Below are positions 16,625 through 25,212 of a DNA stretch of 64,000 bases, piece after piece. The stretch lies in the NCBI GenBank assembly GCA_025359105.1, contig JANYHK010000044.1, forward strand, positions 62,001 to 126,000. Direction: 5' to 3'. The translations under genes and the position numbers were made by a program. This DNA comes from Myxococcales bacterium. GTDB lineage: Bacteria; Myxococcota_A; Polyangia; Polyangiales; Polyangiaceae. The notes under the pieces were generated by a model. It was not told the origin of the DNA and did no database searches. It saw only the letters and a list, made by a program, of their open reading frames with translations. The first letter of the stretch is position 1; each line of letters starts with the position of its first letter.

Positions 16625-17974
16625 TTACGAGGCGATCCGCCGGATGGCCTCGCTCACCTGCTCCACGTCGGGTGGCAGCAAGATGGGCGCGTTCGCGCGG
16701 CGGCTCTCCACGGCCAGCGTCCGGTCGTGGTAGCCCATCTTGAACTCGGTGAACTTGAGGGCGTTCGCGGTCGAGACGACGACGACGCGATCGGTCTCGC
16801 GGATGAGCCCCTGCGCACGGAGCTTGAACGTCGCCGCGAGCGCCACGCCGGTGTGCGGGCACGTGTAGAGGCCCGTGCGATCGGCGCGCGCGCACGCGTC
16901 GGCGAGCTCGTCCTCGCTCGCCTGCTCGACGACGCCGTCCATCGCCCGCAACGCCGCCATCGCGCGCGGCGCGCTGACCGGGCTGCCGATCTGGATCGCA
17001 CTGGCGAGGCTGCGCTTCGCCTTGATTGACGCCACCGTCTCGTCGTGCGCGACGTAGGCGCGGTACATCGGGTTCGCGTTCTCCGCCTGCGCGACGCAGA
17101 GGCGCGGCAGGCGCGCGGTGAGGCCGAGGTCCACCATCATCTTGAAGCCGGCGTAGAGCGCCGCGGCGTTGCCGAGGTTGCCGCTCGGGAGCACCACCCA
17201 GTCGGGGACCTCCCAGTCGAACTGCTGCGCGATCTCGATGGCGACCGTCTTTTGCCCCTCGATGCGCAGCGGGTTCATCGAGTTGGCGAGGTACACGAGC
17301 TCGCGGCGGGCGAGCTCCCTCACGATGGTCATGCAGCCGTCGAAGTCGGTGTCGAGCGCCAGGACCGTCGCGCCGTGCGCGAGGGGCTGGACGAGCTGCG
17401 CCGTCGACACGAGCCCGCGCGGGAGGAGCACCGCGACCGGCAACCCGCACGCCGCGCCGTACGCGGCCAGCGACGCGCTCGTGTCCCCCGTCGACGCGCA
17501 CGCCACGACCCGCGCCTTCAGGGCCCCTTGCGCGATCGCCTGGCGAACGACGCTGACGAGGACGGTCATTCCGAGATCCTTGAACGAGCCGGAGTGCGCG
17601 TTGCCGCACTGCTTGACCCACAGATCGCTCACCCCGATCTCCTTGCCGAGGCGCTCCGCCCAGAAGAGGTTGGTGCCGCCTTCGTCGGTCGACACGATGA
17701 GATCGTCGGGCACCTCGGGGGCCACCCACTCGCGCTTGCCCCACACGCCCGATCCGTAGGGCCACACCGTTCGCTTGTAGCGATCGTCGAAGAGCTTCCT
17801 CCACGTCGCGGCGCTCCGCGTACGCAAGGCGGCCGTGTCGTGGCGGACCTCGAGGAGGCCGTCGCAGGTTGGGCACCTATAGATGGGCCTCGTGAGAGGG
17901 AAGCTGCCCTCGCAGCCCGCGAAACAGCGGAAGCTGGCGCTGAACGCGGCGTCGTCGCGCGGGGGAGGTTCCAC
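16625..17974 (-). CDS. thrC: Threonine synthase
   Basis: ThrC converts O-phosphohomoserine to threonine using pyridoxal phosphate. The 449-residue protein begins with a zinc-ribbon-like segment ([11 protein letters not shown] then [13 protein letters not shown]) seen in many threonine synthases. The PLP lysine lies in [11 protein letters not shown], and the phosphate-binding loop is [15 protein letters not shown] 17974 is chosen because AGAGG lies five bases upstream and the stop of the preceding lipoprotein gene is only eight bases away; no ATG is available before the conserved region. It is the third gene of an operon with a TPR protein and a Cys-rich lipoprotein, an odd pairing of metabolism with envelope proteins. 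Confidence 0.93.
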   Translation of the reverse strand: MEPPPRDDAAFSASFRCFAGCEGSFPLTRPIYRCPTCDGLLEVRHDTAALRTRSAATWRKLFDDRYKRTVWPYGSGVWGKREWVAPEVPDDLIVSTDEGGTNLFWAERLGKEIGVSDLWVKQCGNAHSGSFKDLGMTVLVSVVRQAIAQGALKARVVACASTGDTSASLAAYGAACGLPVAVLLPRGLVSTAQLVQPLAHGATVLALDTDFDGCMTIVRELARRELVYLANSMNPLRIEGQKTVAIEIAQQFDWEVPDWVVLPSGNLGNAAALYAGFKMMVDLGLTARLPRLCVAQAENANPMYRAYVAHDETVASIKAKRSLASAIQIGSPVSAPRAMAALRAMDGVVEQASEDELADACARADRTGLYTCPHTGVALAATFKLRAQGLIRETDRVVVVSTANALKFTEFKMGYHDRTLAVESRRANAPILLPPDVEQVSEAIRRIAS

Positions 17975-17982
17975 GGGCGCCT

Positions 17983-19173
17983 CTACTGGCAGGTGAGGTA
18001 GTGCGGGTTGCTGGACGGCCGGCATTTCTTGCCGGCGTAGGGAGCGCAGTCGGCGTCCACGCAGCAGACGTCGGTGCACCTCTTCGTGGCCGGCTCGCAG
18101 AACGACGTCCGGCAGTCGCTGGTGAAGGTCTTGGTCGGATCGCACGTCGCGCCGACGTCGCCCGAGCCCGGCGAGCCCCCAGGGTTCTCGGCGTTGTGCA
18201 GGCATGCGCCCAGGTACTCCGGTGCGCCGGCGGTCTGCAGGTACGCGCACGTCCCGAACCCCGAGGAGGGGGGCCTCTGCGCGAGGCAGCTCGCCTTGCC
18301 GCACCCGTGCGGCTTGCACTCGCCGAAGCCGCCGACGTCGACGCACATGCCGCTGTTGCAGTCGGCGGAGACGGAGCACGCGGTGTCGTTTCCGGTCGTT
18401 CCCGCGGGCGGCACCGCACACGCGAAGACGTTGTGGCCTTCGATGAGCGTGCGTCGGCAGATCGCCGGCAACGTGCAGTCGGCGTCGGAGCAGCAGGTGT
18501 CCGCACAGGCCTTGCTCGTCGCGCCCGCGCAGAGGCCGGAGCGGCACGACTCGGCGGTCGTGCAGGCCGCGCCTCCCTTCGATGCGCCGTTCGCCGAGCC
18601 GCGCGTCAAGAGCGCGGGCTTCACGCAGTACGTGCCGCCGGTCCCGGGGCCGTAGCACACGAAGTCCGGCGGGCAGTCCTCGGACTTGCAGCAAGGCTTG
18701 GTGCAGATCGGCCCGGTGGTCTTCACCGCGTCGCCGAGCACCGAGTCGCTCCCGCAGAACAGCGCGGGGAGGCACGACGCGTTCGTCTGGCACGGCGCGC
18801 CGAGATCGCCGAGCGACGAGGTGTCGCCGCCGCTCTCGACCGGAATGGGCGAGTCCAGCGGCGCGTCGGGCGCAACGGTGCTGTCGGTCCCGCCGTCCTC
18901 GGTGGCCGCGTCGGGCACGTCCACCTTGGGGACGCAGAGATGCGAGAGCTCATCGCACGCGAGATCGATTCCGCAGGGCGTCTCCGGGCACGAGGGGACG
19001 CAGACGCCGGCGGGGGAGCAGATCTGCCCGCCCGGGCAGGCCTTGGCCGCGCCGGGGGCGCAGCTGAACGCGGGGAGATCCTTCGGCACGAGCACCTCGC
19101 AGCCGGCCGCGCCGAGCATCGCCGCGAAGAGCGTGACGCCTGCGAACGTGATCGACGCGAGGAAGCGACGCAT
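17983..19173 (-). CDS. Large Cys-rich lipoprotein
   Basis: This 396-residue protein has a signal and lipobox ([10 protein letters not shown]) with an Asp/Ser/Pro-rich linker near residues 80-125. The rest is dominated by repeated cysteine blocks such as [29 protein letters not shown] and [17 protein letters not shown]. The recurring CCxxxDC pattern suggests several small disulfide domains, as in other myxobacterial surface lipoproteins. The ATG overlaps the stop of the upstream TPR gene as TGATG, so translation is probably coupled. thrC follows after eight bases. Adhesion or protein binding outside the cell is likely, but unproven. Confidence 0.82.
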   Translation of the reverse strand: MRRFLASITFAGVTLFAAMLGAAGCEVLVPKDLPAFSCAPGAAKACPGGQICSPAGVCVPSCPETPCGIDLACDELSHLCVPKVDVPDAATEDGGTDSTVAPDAPLDSPIPVESGGDTSSLGDLGAPCQTNASCLPALFCGSDSVLGDAVKTTGPICTKPCCKSEDCPPDFVCYGPGTGGTYCVKPALLTRGSANGASKGGAACTTAESCRSGLCAGATSKACADTCCSDADCTLPAICRRTLIEGHNVFACAVPPAGTTGNDTACSVSADCNSGMCVDVGGFGECKPHGCGKASCLAQRPPSSGFGTCAYLQTAGAPEYLGACLHNAENPGGSPGSGDVGATCDPTKTFTSDCRTSFCEPATKRCTDVCCVDADCAPYAGKKCRPSSNPHYLTCQ

Positions 19174-20111
19174 CAGAAGGAACCCTGCAGCACCACGACT
19201 CCACCTCCGCGTCGCTCCGGGAGCGGCACCACCGACAGGCGCGCCTGCGTGCTCGCTTGGGGGCTGGTGGTCGCGCCGGCCTTCGGTCGACTGAAGTAAA
19301 GATACGCCGTGACGGCGGCGGCGACCACCCCGATTCCGAGCCCGATGTCCGCGACCAGCGCCTCTTTGTTCGCGTGGTTCTCCTTCTGCTGGAGGTCGGC
19401 GTAGGAGCCGTCCTTGCCGGTCACGAAGTTCCTGGGGCGATCGGCGAGCGCCTTGATGCCGAAAACGGTGCCGACGCCGAGCCCGACGACCGCGATCGAC
19501 GCTGCGGTGATCGTGGCGGCGTCGATGCGACCCTTCGGCGGCGGCTCGTCCTTCTTCGCGCCGGGCGGGGGCGTGGGCGGTGTCGGCGGCGTGGAGGTCG
19601 ACGTCGGCGGCGGGACCTCACGCTTGGCTCCCTCCAGGCGCTTGATGAACGCATCGACCTTTTGCTTTTCCTGCAGGGTCACGTCCATCTGGGCGTAGGT
19701 TCGAAACCACCGCAGCGCGTCGTCGAAGTGGCCGAGCTTCTCGCTTACGACGCCGAGGTTGAAGACGAGCTCCTTCGCGTTCGGATCGAGCCCACGCGCG
19801 GCCTCGAGCTCGCCGAGCGCCTCGCGGTAGCTGCCCTGCGAGTAGAGCTCGCGCGCGCGCTTGTAGTGCTCCTCGGCTTTCTGCTGCGCGGCGGGCGGAG
19901 TGGGAGGCGGCGGTGTGCTCGGTCCGGTGGGTGCCGCGGACGTGCCGGCAAGGGCGGAGGGGGTGGAAGGGCCGGAAGGGGCGGAAGGGCCGGAAGACCC
20001 GGGCGGTGCGGCATGGGCCGCCGTTGGGATGGTCGCAACGGTGAGGCTCGCGAGCGCCAACACCGCGACAATGCGTCGCTTTGTCCCTGCGCATCGGCCA
20101 GCGGCACCCAT
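19173..20111 (-). CDS. Exported TPR protein with paired C-terminal membrane segments (paralogue of 14710-15813)
   Basis: This 312-residue protein has a signal peptide (about residues 14-35), a Ser/Pro/Gly-rich linker, and TPR helices (about 75-150; AEEHYKRARELYSQGSYREA, then AKELVFNLGVVSEKLGHFDD). A Thr/Pro-rich spacer precedes two hydrophobic helices. The first, VVGLGVGTVFGIKALAD, is nearly identical to VALGVGTVFGVMALGD in the protein encoded at 14710-15813. No good ribosome-binding site precedes ATG 20111, so the start is tentative. Its TGA overlaps the ATG of the Cys-rich lipoprotein, matching the TPR-then-lipoprotein order of the opposite module. Confidence 0.78.
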   Translation of the reverse strand: MGAAGRCAGTKRRIVAVLALASLTVATIPTAAHAAPPGSSGPSAPSGPSTPSALAGTSAAPTGPSTPPPPTPPAAQQKAEEHYKRARELYSQGSYREALGELEAARGLDPNAKELVFNLGVVSEKLGHFDDALRWFRTYAQMDVTLQEKQKVDAFIKRLEGAKREVPPPTSTSTPPTPPTPPPGAKKDEPPPKGRIDAATITAASIAVVGLGVGTVFGIKALADRPRNFVTGKDGSYADLQQKENHANKEALVADIGLGIGVVAAAVTAYLYFSRPKAGATTSPQASTQARLSVVPLPERRGGGVVVLQGSF

Positions 20112-20189
20112 AGGCGGGTAGGATAGCCGAATCCCGCGTGTAAGGGGGGACGGCGCGCCCGCGTTCGAGCTTGCAGGAGGCACGTGAAC

Positions 20190-20882
20190 ATGCGACGCGC
20201 AGGCAGCAGCAGCAGCAGCGGCATCAGCATCAGGGTGGCGGCGGCGTTCGGGCTCGCGGTGGCATGCTCGGCGGTCGCGCCGGCAGCGTTCGCGGACGAC
20301 GCGGTCGTCACGGTGGGCCGCGCGGACGACGGGCGGTTCGCGCGTCGTCCCGATCCGATCGAGAGCCGGCCTATCGTCCCCGACGACGACCCGCACGATT
20401 CGCGCCCCGAGCTGCATCGGGCCCCGATTCGTCTGCAGCTCGCGCCGACCGCCGTGACGAGCGGCAAAGGTCTCGGCGGTGGCCTGCAGGTCGCCGCGGA
20501 CTTCGGCACCGGCACTGTCGGCGGTCGCCTCTCCGCGGCGTGGATGCGCGGAGAAGGGCACGCGGGAGAGAGCGGCTACCCCTTGGGCGACAGCGTCGGC
20601 CAGTACACCGGGGAGATCACCCTCGATCTCCACAAGCGAGGGCCCGTGCACCCGGTCCTGGGCATCGGCTTCGGGCTCGCGCACGTCAGCCGCCCCACGG
20701 GTAGCGGCAACGCGGGCATCGGCACCGGGCGCGTCGGCATCGACTACGCGCTCCCCGTCGAGGACGCCGACGTCCGGGTCGGCGTTCACGCGACCGGCGT
20801 GATGACGGGTCCGTCCGACGACGAGATCAAGGATCTGCACGGCTACGGCCTCGTCGCGGCCGTGCTCAGCATTGGGTTCTGA
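20190..20882 (+). CDS. Exported beta-barrel-like protein
   Basis: This protein of about 230 residues starts MRRAGSSSSSG and carries a signal peptide ending near AAFADDAVV. The region from about residue 80 is made of alternating strands with glycines and aromatic ends (GGGLQVAADFGTGTVGGRLS, YTGEITLDLHKRG, HPVLGIGFGLAHVS, VAAVLSIGF). The C-terminal Phe is typical of outer-membrane barrel proteins. ATG 20190 is preferred over GTG 20184, because AGGAGG at 20175-20180 is nine bases from the ATG but only three from the GTG. Divergent from the TPR gene. Function unknown. Confidence 0.72.
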   Translation: MRRAGSSSSSGISIRVAAAFGLAVACSAVAPAAFADDAVVTVGRADDGRFARRPDPIESRPIVPDDDPHDSRPELHRAPIRLQLAPTAVTSGKGLGGGLQVAADFGTGTVGGRLSAAWMRGEGHAGESGYPLGDSVGQYTGEITLDLHKRGPVHPVLGIGFGLAHVSRPTGSGNAGIGTGRVGIDYALPVEDADVRVGVHATGVMTGPSDDEIKDLHGYGLVAAVLSIGF

Positions 20883-20906
20883 TTTCGCCCGTGCTACTCG
20901 GACCGC

Positions 20907-22346
20907 GTGCGTCCGGCCCTGATCTTGCGCCTCGCCGTCGCGGTGGTCGCGGCGTCGGCGCTCGCGTCGCTCGCGTACGCCTTGCTCACGCTCGGCGTCC
21001 GGCCGCTCGACGGCGTCGAAGGGGAGGTGCTCTTCGAAGGGCAGCGCCTACGCGAGGGGCTGCCGCTCTACACGGATCCCGTCGCCGGAGTGACCGACTA
21101 CGGGCCGGTGGCCTCGCGCTTCTACGTCTTGTACCCCCCGCTGTGGGCGTGGCTCGTGTCGTGGGTGCCGCCGCGCTCGGCGATGCTCGTCGCGCGCACG
21201 GTCGCGTGCTTCGCGTGGTTCGGGCTGCTCTTCGCGGTCACCTTGCGCGCGCCGCCTGAGAGGCGGGCCCTCGCGAGGGTGGCGGCAGCGTTCACGGCGG
21301 GGGTGTACACGCTCACGCTCTACGGCGCGGCGGCGCGGCCCGACGCGCTCGCGGTGGCGTTCGCGGGCGCGGCGCTCGTGCGGAGCGTCGAACGCGGCAA
21401 GGTCGACATGGCGGCCGGCGCGCTCTTCGCGCTCGCGGCGTGGACGAAGCCCAACGTGATGGGCCTGGCCGCAGGTGCCCTCGTGGTACAGCTCGCGCTC
21501 GATCGCAGGGTCCTCGCGCGGGCAGTCGCGGCCGGACTCTTCGTCAGCGGCGGCGTCGCGGCGCTCCTGCAGTTCTTCAGCAACGGCGCGTGGCTCGGGC
21601 ACCTGCTTCGCGCGACGGGGCAGCCGGTGAGCCTCGCGCTGTGGACCGAGCAGGTGCCGTCGCGGCTTCAGTTCCTTGGTGCCCCGATCGCGGCGGCGCT
21701 CGTCCTCGCGTGGCGGGCCCGTGCCTCCGGTCCGGGAACGAAGCTCGCGCTCGGCGCGCTGGTTGCGTCGTTCGCCTGGACGCTGGTGTCGCTCGCGAAG
21801 ATCGGGAGCGCGACCAACTACTGGATGGAACCGATGGTCGCGGTCACGGTGATCGCCGCATTCGTCCCCATCGTGCTGCCCCAGACCGGTCGTCCGGCGT
21901 GGGGGCTTGCAGTGGCGGTCCTCGTGCAGGCGCTATGGACAGGCGTGGCGACGCTGCGCAGCGTGCCGGAGGCCATCGAGGCGGCCAAAGGCCACGCGGA
22001 GCTCTTGCAGCGCGTCCGCGCGACCTGCAGCCCAGGCGTCGACGAGGTGATTCTCGCCGACGAGCCTGGGCTCGAGCTCATGCTGAACGGCAGGGTCGTC
22101 GCGACCCCTTTCCAGCTGACCCACCTCGCGCGACGCGGGAAATACCCGCTAGAGCCGTGGATCAGCGACGTCCTGCGCGTGGAGGCGCGCTGCCTCCTCA
22201 TGGAGGACGACTTGCTCGACCGACCGCTGCGCGAGGTGTCGGTCGAGCACGACCGGTTCGGCCCCGAGCTCCGGACCGTGCTCCGCGCAAAGTTCGTACG
22301 CGTGCAGGAGCAGGGGGGCTGGCGGCTGTACCGGGCTTCGCGCTAG
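20907..22346 (+). CDS. Multi-pass membrane protein, probable GT-C-type glycosyltransferase
   Basis: This 479-residue protein has roughly nine to eleven hydrophobic helices. The first is ILRLAVAVVAASALASLAYA, and others lie near residues 75-100, 115-145, 165-215 and 250-350. After the first helix comes DGVEGEVLFEGQRLREGLPL, with an acidic residue in the first outer loop and a GxPLYTDP motif, the layout of polyprenyl-phosphate-sugar GT-C enzymes such as ArnT or PMT relatives. The C-terminal 120 residues are soluble. GTG 20907 lacks a clear ribosome-binding site. proA starts six bases after the stop, so they may be cotranscribed. Substrate unknown. Confidence 0.7.
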   Translation: MRPALILRLAVAVVAASALASLAYALLTLGVRPLDGVEGEVLFEGQRLREGLPLYTDPVAGVTDYGPVASRFYVLYPPLWAWLVSWVPPRSAMLVARTVACFAWFGLLFAVTLRAPPERRALARVAAAFTAGVYTLTLYGAAARPDALAVAFAGAALVRSVERGKVDMAAGALFALAAWTKPNVMGLAAGALVVQLALDRRVLARAVAAGLFVSGGVAALLQFFSNGAWLGHLLRATGQPVSLALWTEQVPSRLQFLGAPIAAALVLAWRARASGPGTKLALGALVASFAWTLVSLAKIGSATNYWMEPMVAVTVIAAFVPIVLPQTGRPAWGLAVAVLVQALWTGVATLRSVPEAIEAAKGHAELLQRVRATCSPGVDEVILADEPGLELMLNGRVVATPFQLTHLARRGKYPLEPWISDVLRVEARCLLMEDDLLDRPLREVSVEHDRFGPELRTVLRAKFVRVQEQGGWRLYRASR

Positions 22347-22352
22347 AACGCC

Positions 22353-23621
22353 ATGGTCATGTTCCATGATCTGGAGGCCGAAATTGCTGCGATTTGCCGG
22401 CGCGCACGCGCCGCGGCGCGCACGCTCGCGCCGATGCCGACGGCGAAGAAGAACGCCGCGCTCGAGGCCGTCGTGCGGTCACTCCACGTCCGCCGCGCGG
22501 CGATCCTCGCCGCCAACGCGGAGGACGTCGCCGCGGCCGCGGCCAAGGGGACGAGCGGCGCGCTCCTCGACCGGCTCACGTTGAACGATGCGCGCATGGA
22601 CGCGCTCGAGGCGGGCGTCCGCGAGGTCGTCGCGCTGCCCGATCCGGTGGGCCAGCTCATCGCCGAGCAGACGCGCCCCAACGGCCTGCGCGTGCGCCGC
22701 GTGCGCACCCCGATCGGGGTCATCGCGATGATCTACGAGGCGCGCCCCAACGTGACGGTCGAGGCGAGCGCGCTCGCGCTGAAGGCGGGCAACGCGATCG
22801 TCCTGCGCGGCAGCACCGAGGCGGCGCGCGCGAACGCGGCGCTCGCGGACGCGGTGGGCGAGGGGCTCGCGCAGGCCGGCCTCCCGCGCGACGCCGTGCA
22901 ATCCCTCGAGACGCTCGATCGCGACGCCGTGCGAATCCTCGTGCAGCAAAGTGAGACGGTCGATCTGGCTATCCCGCGCGGCGGCGAGGGCCTCATCCGC
23001 TTCGTCACCGAGAACGCGCGGGTGCCCGTCGTTCAGCACTACAAGGGCGTCTGCCACATGTTCGTCGACACAGGAGCCGACCCCGCCCTTGCCGCCCGCA
23101 TCGTCGAGAACGCGAAGATGTCACGCCCCGGCGTGTGCAACGCGCTCGAGTGCCTGCTCGTAGACGCCGCCGACGCGACGCGCCTCCTGCCGCCGATCGG
23201 CGAGCGCCTCGTGGCCGCCGGCTGCGAGCTCCGGGGGGACGAGCGTGCGTGCGCCATCGTCCCCGCCGCGCGCCCCGCCACGGCCGGCGACTGGGGCTGC
23301 GAGTTCCTGGATCGCATCCTGGCCGTTCGCGTCGTGGACGGCCTCGAGGGCGCCCTCGCTCACGTCGCGGCTTACGGCTCGGGGCACACCGAGGCCATCC
23401 TCACGCCGAGCGCCGATCACGCCGAGCGCTGGCGCCGCGAGGTCGACGCCGCCTGCGTGATCGTGAACGCCTCGACGCGGTTCCACGACGGCGGGGAGCT
23501 CGGCCTGGGGGCCGAAATCGGCATCGCCACGAGCCGCCTGCACTGGCGCGGCCCGATGGGCCTGGAAGCCCTGACGACCAACAAATGGATCATCGACGGC
23601 GAGGGGCAGACGCGCGGTTGA
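22353..23621 (+). CDS. proA: Gamma-glutamyl phosphate reductase
   Basis: ProA reduces L-glutamyl-5-phosphate to glutamate-5-semialdehyde with NADPH, the second step of proline synthesis. The 422-residue protein matches the family along its length: TPIGVIAMIYEARPNVTVEA, LRGSTEAARAN, the active-site cysteine in RPGVCNALE, and the C-terminal HDGGELGLGAEIGIATSRLH and HWRGPMGLEALTTNKW. A second ATG two codons in could also be the start. No proB or proC gene is present here. It lies directly after the membrane glycosyltransferase-like gene. Confidence 0.96.
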   Translation: MVMFHDLEAEIAAICRRARAAARTLAPMPTAKKNAALEAVVRSLHVRRAAILAANAEDVAAAAAKGTSGALLDRLTLNDARMDALEAGVREVVALPDPVGQLIAEQTRPNGLRVRRVRTPIGVIAMIYEARPNVTVEASALALKAGNAIVLRGSTEAARANAALADAVGEGLAQAGLPRDAVQSLETLDRDAVRILVQQSETVDLAIPRGGEGLIRFVTENARVPVVQHYKGVCHMFVDTGADPALAARIVENAKMSRPGVCNALECLLVDAADATRLLPPIGERLVAAGCELRGDERACAIVPAARPATAGDWGCEFLDRILAVRVVDGLEGALAHVAAYGSGHTEAILTPSADHAERWRREVDAACVIVNASTRFHDGGELGLGAEIGIATSRLHWRGPMGLEALTTNKWIIDGEGQTRG

Positions 23622-23673
23622 CGGGGGCACGGTTTGCCCCGCACGATGGGGCCTCTCGGGGGTCGGGTGGCCG

Positions 23674-24336
23674 GTGGCAGCGGAAAGGATCGACGTTTTG
23701 GCAGCAGGTAAAAAGAGGGGGGAATCGGGGCGTCCGAAGATCCGGTCGTCGCACGGCACCATTCACGGGCGCGGCACCGAGGGCGCTCCTCCGCGAAAGA
23801 CGGGTAAGCCTCGTCCGAAGCGCGCGGCAGCGGACGCGCGTCCGGCAGCGGCGCGTCCTCTGGCGACACGACCGGCCGCGGCGACACGTCCGGCCGCGGC
23901 GAGCGGCGGTCCGCGCACCAAGAAGGCACGGCCGGCGTCCAGCGCCGCCACGCAGAGCGGCTCGCTCGCGAGCGACGCCTCGCGCGAGCTCGCCGTCGCC
24001 ATCGCGGTGGCCGCTCTCGACAAGAAGGCCGTCGGTCTCGAGGTCTTGGACGTCGCCGGCAAGGTCGACTACGCCGATTTCCTCGTCCTGATGACAGGGC
24101 GAAGCGATCGTCAGGTCGTGGCGCTGGCGCAGGGCATCGAAGAGGCGCTGCGCAAGCTCGGCAAGCGGCCGATGAGCGTCGAAGGCCTGCCCCACGGCAA
24201 CTGGGTGCTCATGGACTTCGGCGATGTCGTGGTCCACGTCTTCCAGGACGACGCGCGGAGCCTGTACGATATCGAGGGTCTGTGGATGGACGCGCGGCGC
24301 ATCCCGGTGCCTATCCCCGAGACGATGCGCGACTGA
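23674..24336 (+). CDS. rsfS: Ribosomal silencing factor RsfS with long basic N-terminal extension
   Basis: RsfS (Iojap/DUF143) binds L14 (uL14) and blocks joining of ribosomal subunits during starvation. The core occupies about residues 105-215 of 220: ELAVAIAVAALDKKAVGLEV, DYADFLVLMTGRSDRQVVAL, and DFGDVVVHVFQDDARSLYDIEGLW are diagnostic. The usual protein is about 110 residues, so half of this one is an added N-terminal tail rich in Lys, Arg, Ala and Pro, probably disordered and able to bind RNA. The start is uncertain: GTG 23674 gives 220 residues, whereas TTG 23698 has AAAGGA eight bases upstream. A hairpin terminator follows the gene. Confidence 0.92.
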   Translation: MAAERIDVLAAGKKRGESGRPKIRSSHGTIHGRGTEGAPPRKTGKPRPKRAAADARPAAARPLATRPAAATRPAAASGGPRTKKARPASSAATQSGSLASDASRELAVAIAVAALDKKAVGLEVLDVAGKVDYADFLVLMTGRSDRQVVALAQGIEEALRKLGKRPMSVEGLPHGNWVLMDFGDVVVHVFQDDARSLYDIEGLWMDARRIPVPIPETMRD

Positions 24337-24349
24337 AGCGTTGAAACGA

Positions 24350-24388
24350 GAAAGCCCTCGGCCTCCTGGGAGGTCGAGGGCCCTTTCT
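24350..24388. terminator. Bidirectional intrinsic terminator between convergent genes
   Basis: A 13-bp stem (24354-24366 with 24369-24381) has only one G-T wobble, with CCTTTCTT on the right and GAGAAAG on the left. It lies between the stops of rsfS (plus) and the PH-like gene (minus) and can serve both directions. Confidence 0.75.
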
Positions 24389-24404
24389 TCGCTCAGCCCG
24401 TGCT

Positions 24405-25067
24405 CTACATCTGCGGGAAGCGACCCGGCGGCAAGGGCGGCGGGATCGACGGGGGGCCAAAATGGTTCGCCTGCGGCTGCTGCGACGGCGGCGGGACCGA
24501 CGCATACCCCGGCGCGTTCTGCGGCGGGTAGTGCGACTGCGGCTGCTGCGACGGCGGCGGCAGCATCTGCTGCGGCGCGAAGGCGCCCATCTGGGCCGGG
24601 TTTTGCGACATCGGCAGCGACGCCGGAGCCTGTTGCCCCATGAGCCCGCGCTGGGCGGCGAACGCGCCGACGACCGCGCGCGCGCCTGCCATGTTCGCGC
24701 GCATCGGGGCGAGGAGACCGAAGAACTGGTTCGGCACCTTCATCGTCAGGTTGACGGGCCCGGACTGCGACTGGCCGCGGATGCGGATCTTCTTCGCGAA
24801 GAGGCCCTTCATCACCATCTCCTGGACCCCGTTCCACGGGATGGACTCGACGGCCCGGAGGCTTTGCGCCTGGTGGAGCCAGTGCATCCGGTGATCGAGC
24901 AGGACGACGCGCCTGTCGGTCGTGAGCACGAGGTAGGTCCGGTTCACGAAGCCGAACGCCCACCACGGCATGTAGCGGGTCACGGTCTTGCCGGTGAGCT
25001 GCTCACCCGGTTCGAGGACGCCGCGCGCGAGAAGCTCCACCTGCAGATCACTGAAATACGAGTACAT
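24405..25067 (-). CDS. PH/GRAM-like domain protein with Pro/Gln-rich tail
   Basis: This 220-residue protein starts with a segment (about 20-105) built of short strands, including GEQLTGKTVTRYMPWW, NRTYLVLTTDRRVVLLDH, RAVESIPWNGVQEMVM and KKIRIRG. These resemble bacterial PH or GRAM-like domains that contact lipids or proteins. The second half is low complexity, rich in Pro, Gln and Ser with PPPSQQPQ twice, and probably disordered. ATG 25067 has GGAGGA six bases upstream. It is divergent from the giant kinase gene across 145 bp. No enzymatic role is suggested. Confidence 0.68.
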   Translation of the reverse strand: MYSYFSDLQVELLARGVLEPGEQLTGKTVTRYMPWWAFGFVNRTYLVLTTDRRVVLLDHRMHWLHQAQSLRAVESIPWNGVQEMVMKGLFAKKIRIRGQSQSGPVNLTMKVPNQFFGLLAPMRANMAGARAVVGAFAAQRGLMGQQAPASLPMSQNPAQMGAFAPQQMLPPPSQQPQSHYPPQNAPGYASVPPPSQQPQANHFGPPSIPPPLPPGRFPQM

Positions 25068-25212
25068 GACTTCCTCCGTCGGCCATCTCTTACGTCGCGG
25101 CTGCAAAAGCCTTCCCACGGCTGGGCCGCTTTTTTGTTGGGCCCCTGAATCCGGCTACGCTCGGGAGAGTGTGGTCTGCCGACGGTGCGCGAAGTGAGCG
25201 GAGAATGACGCC

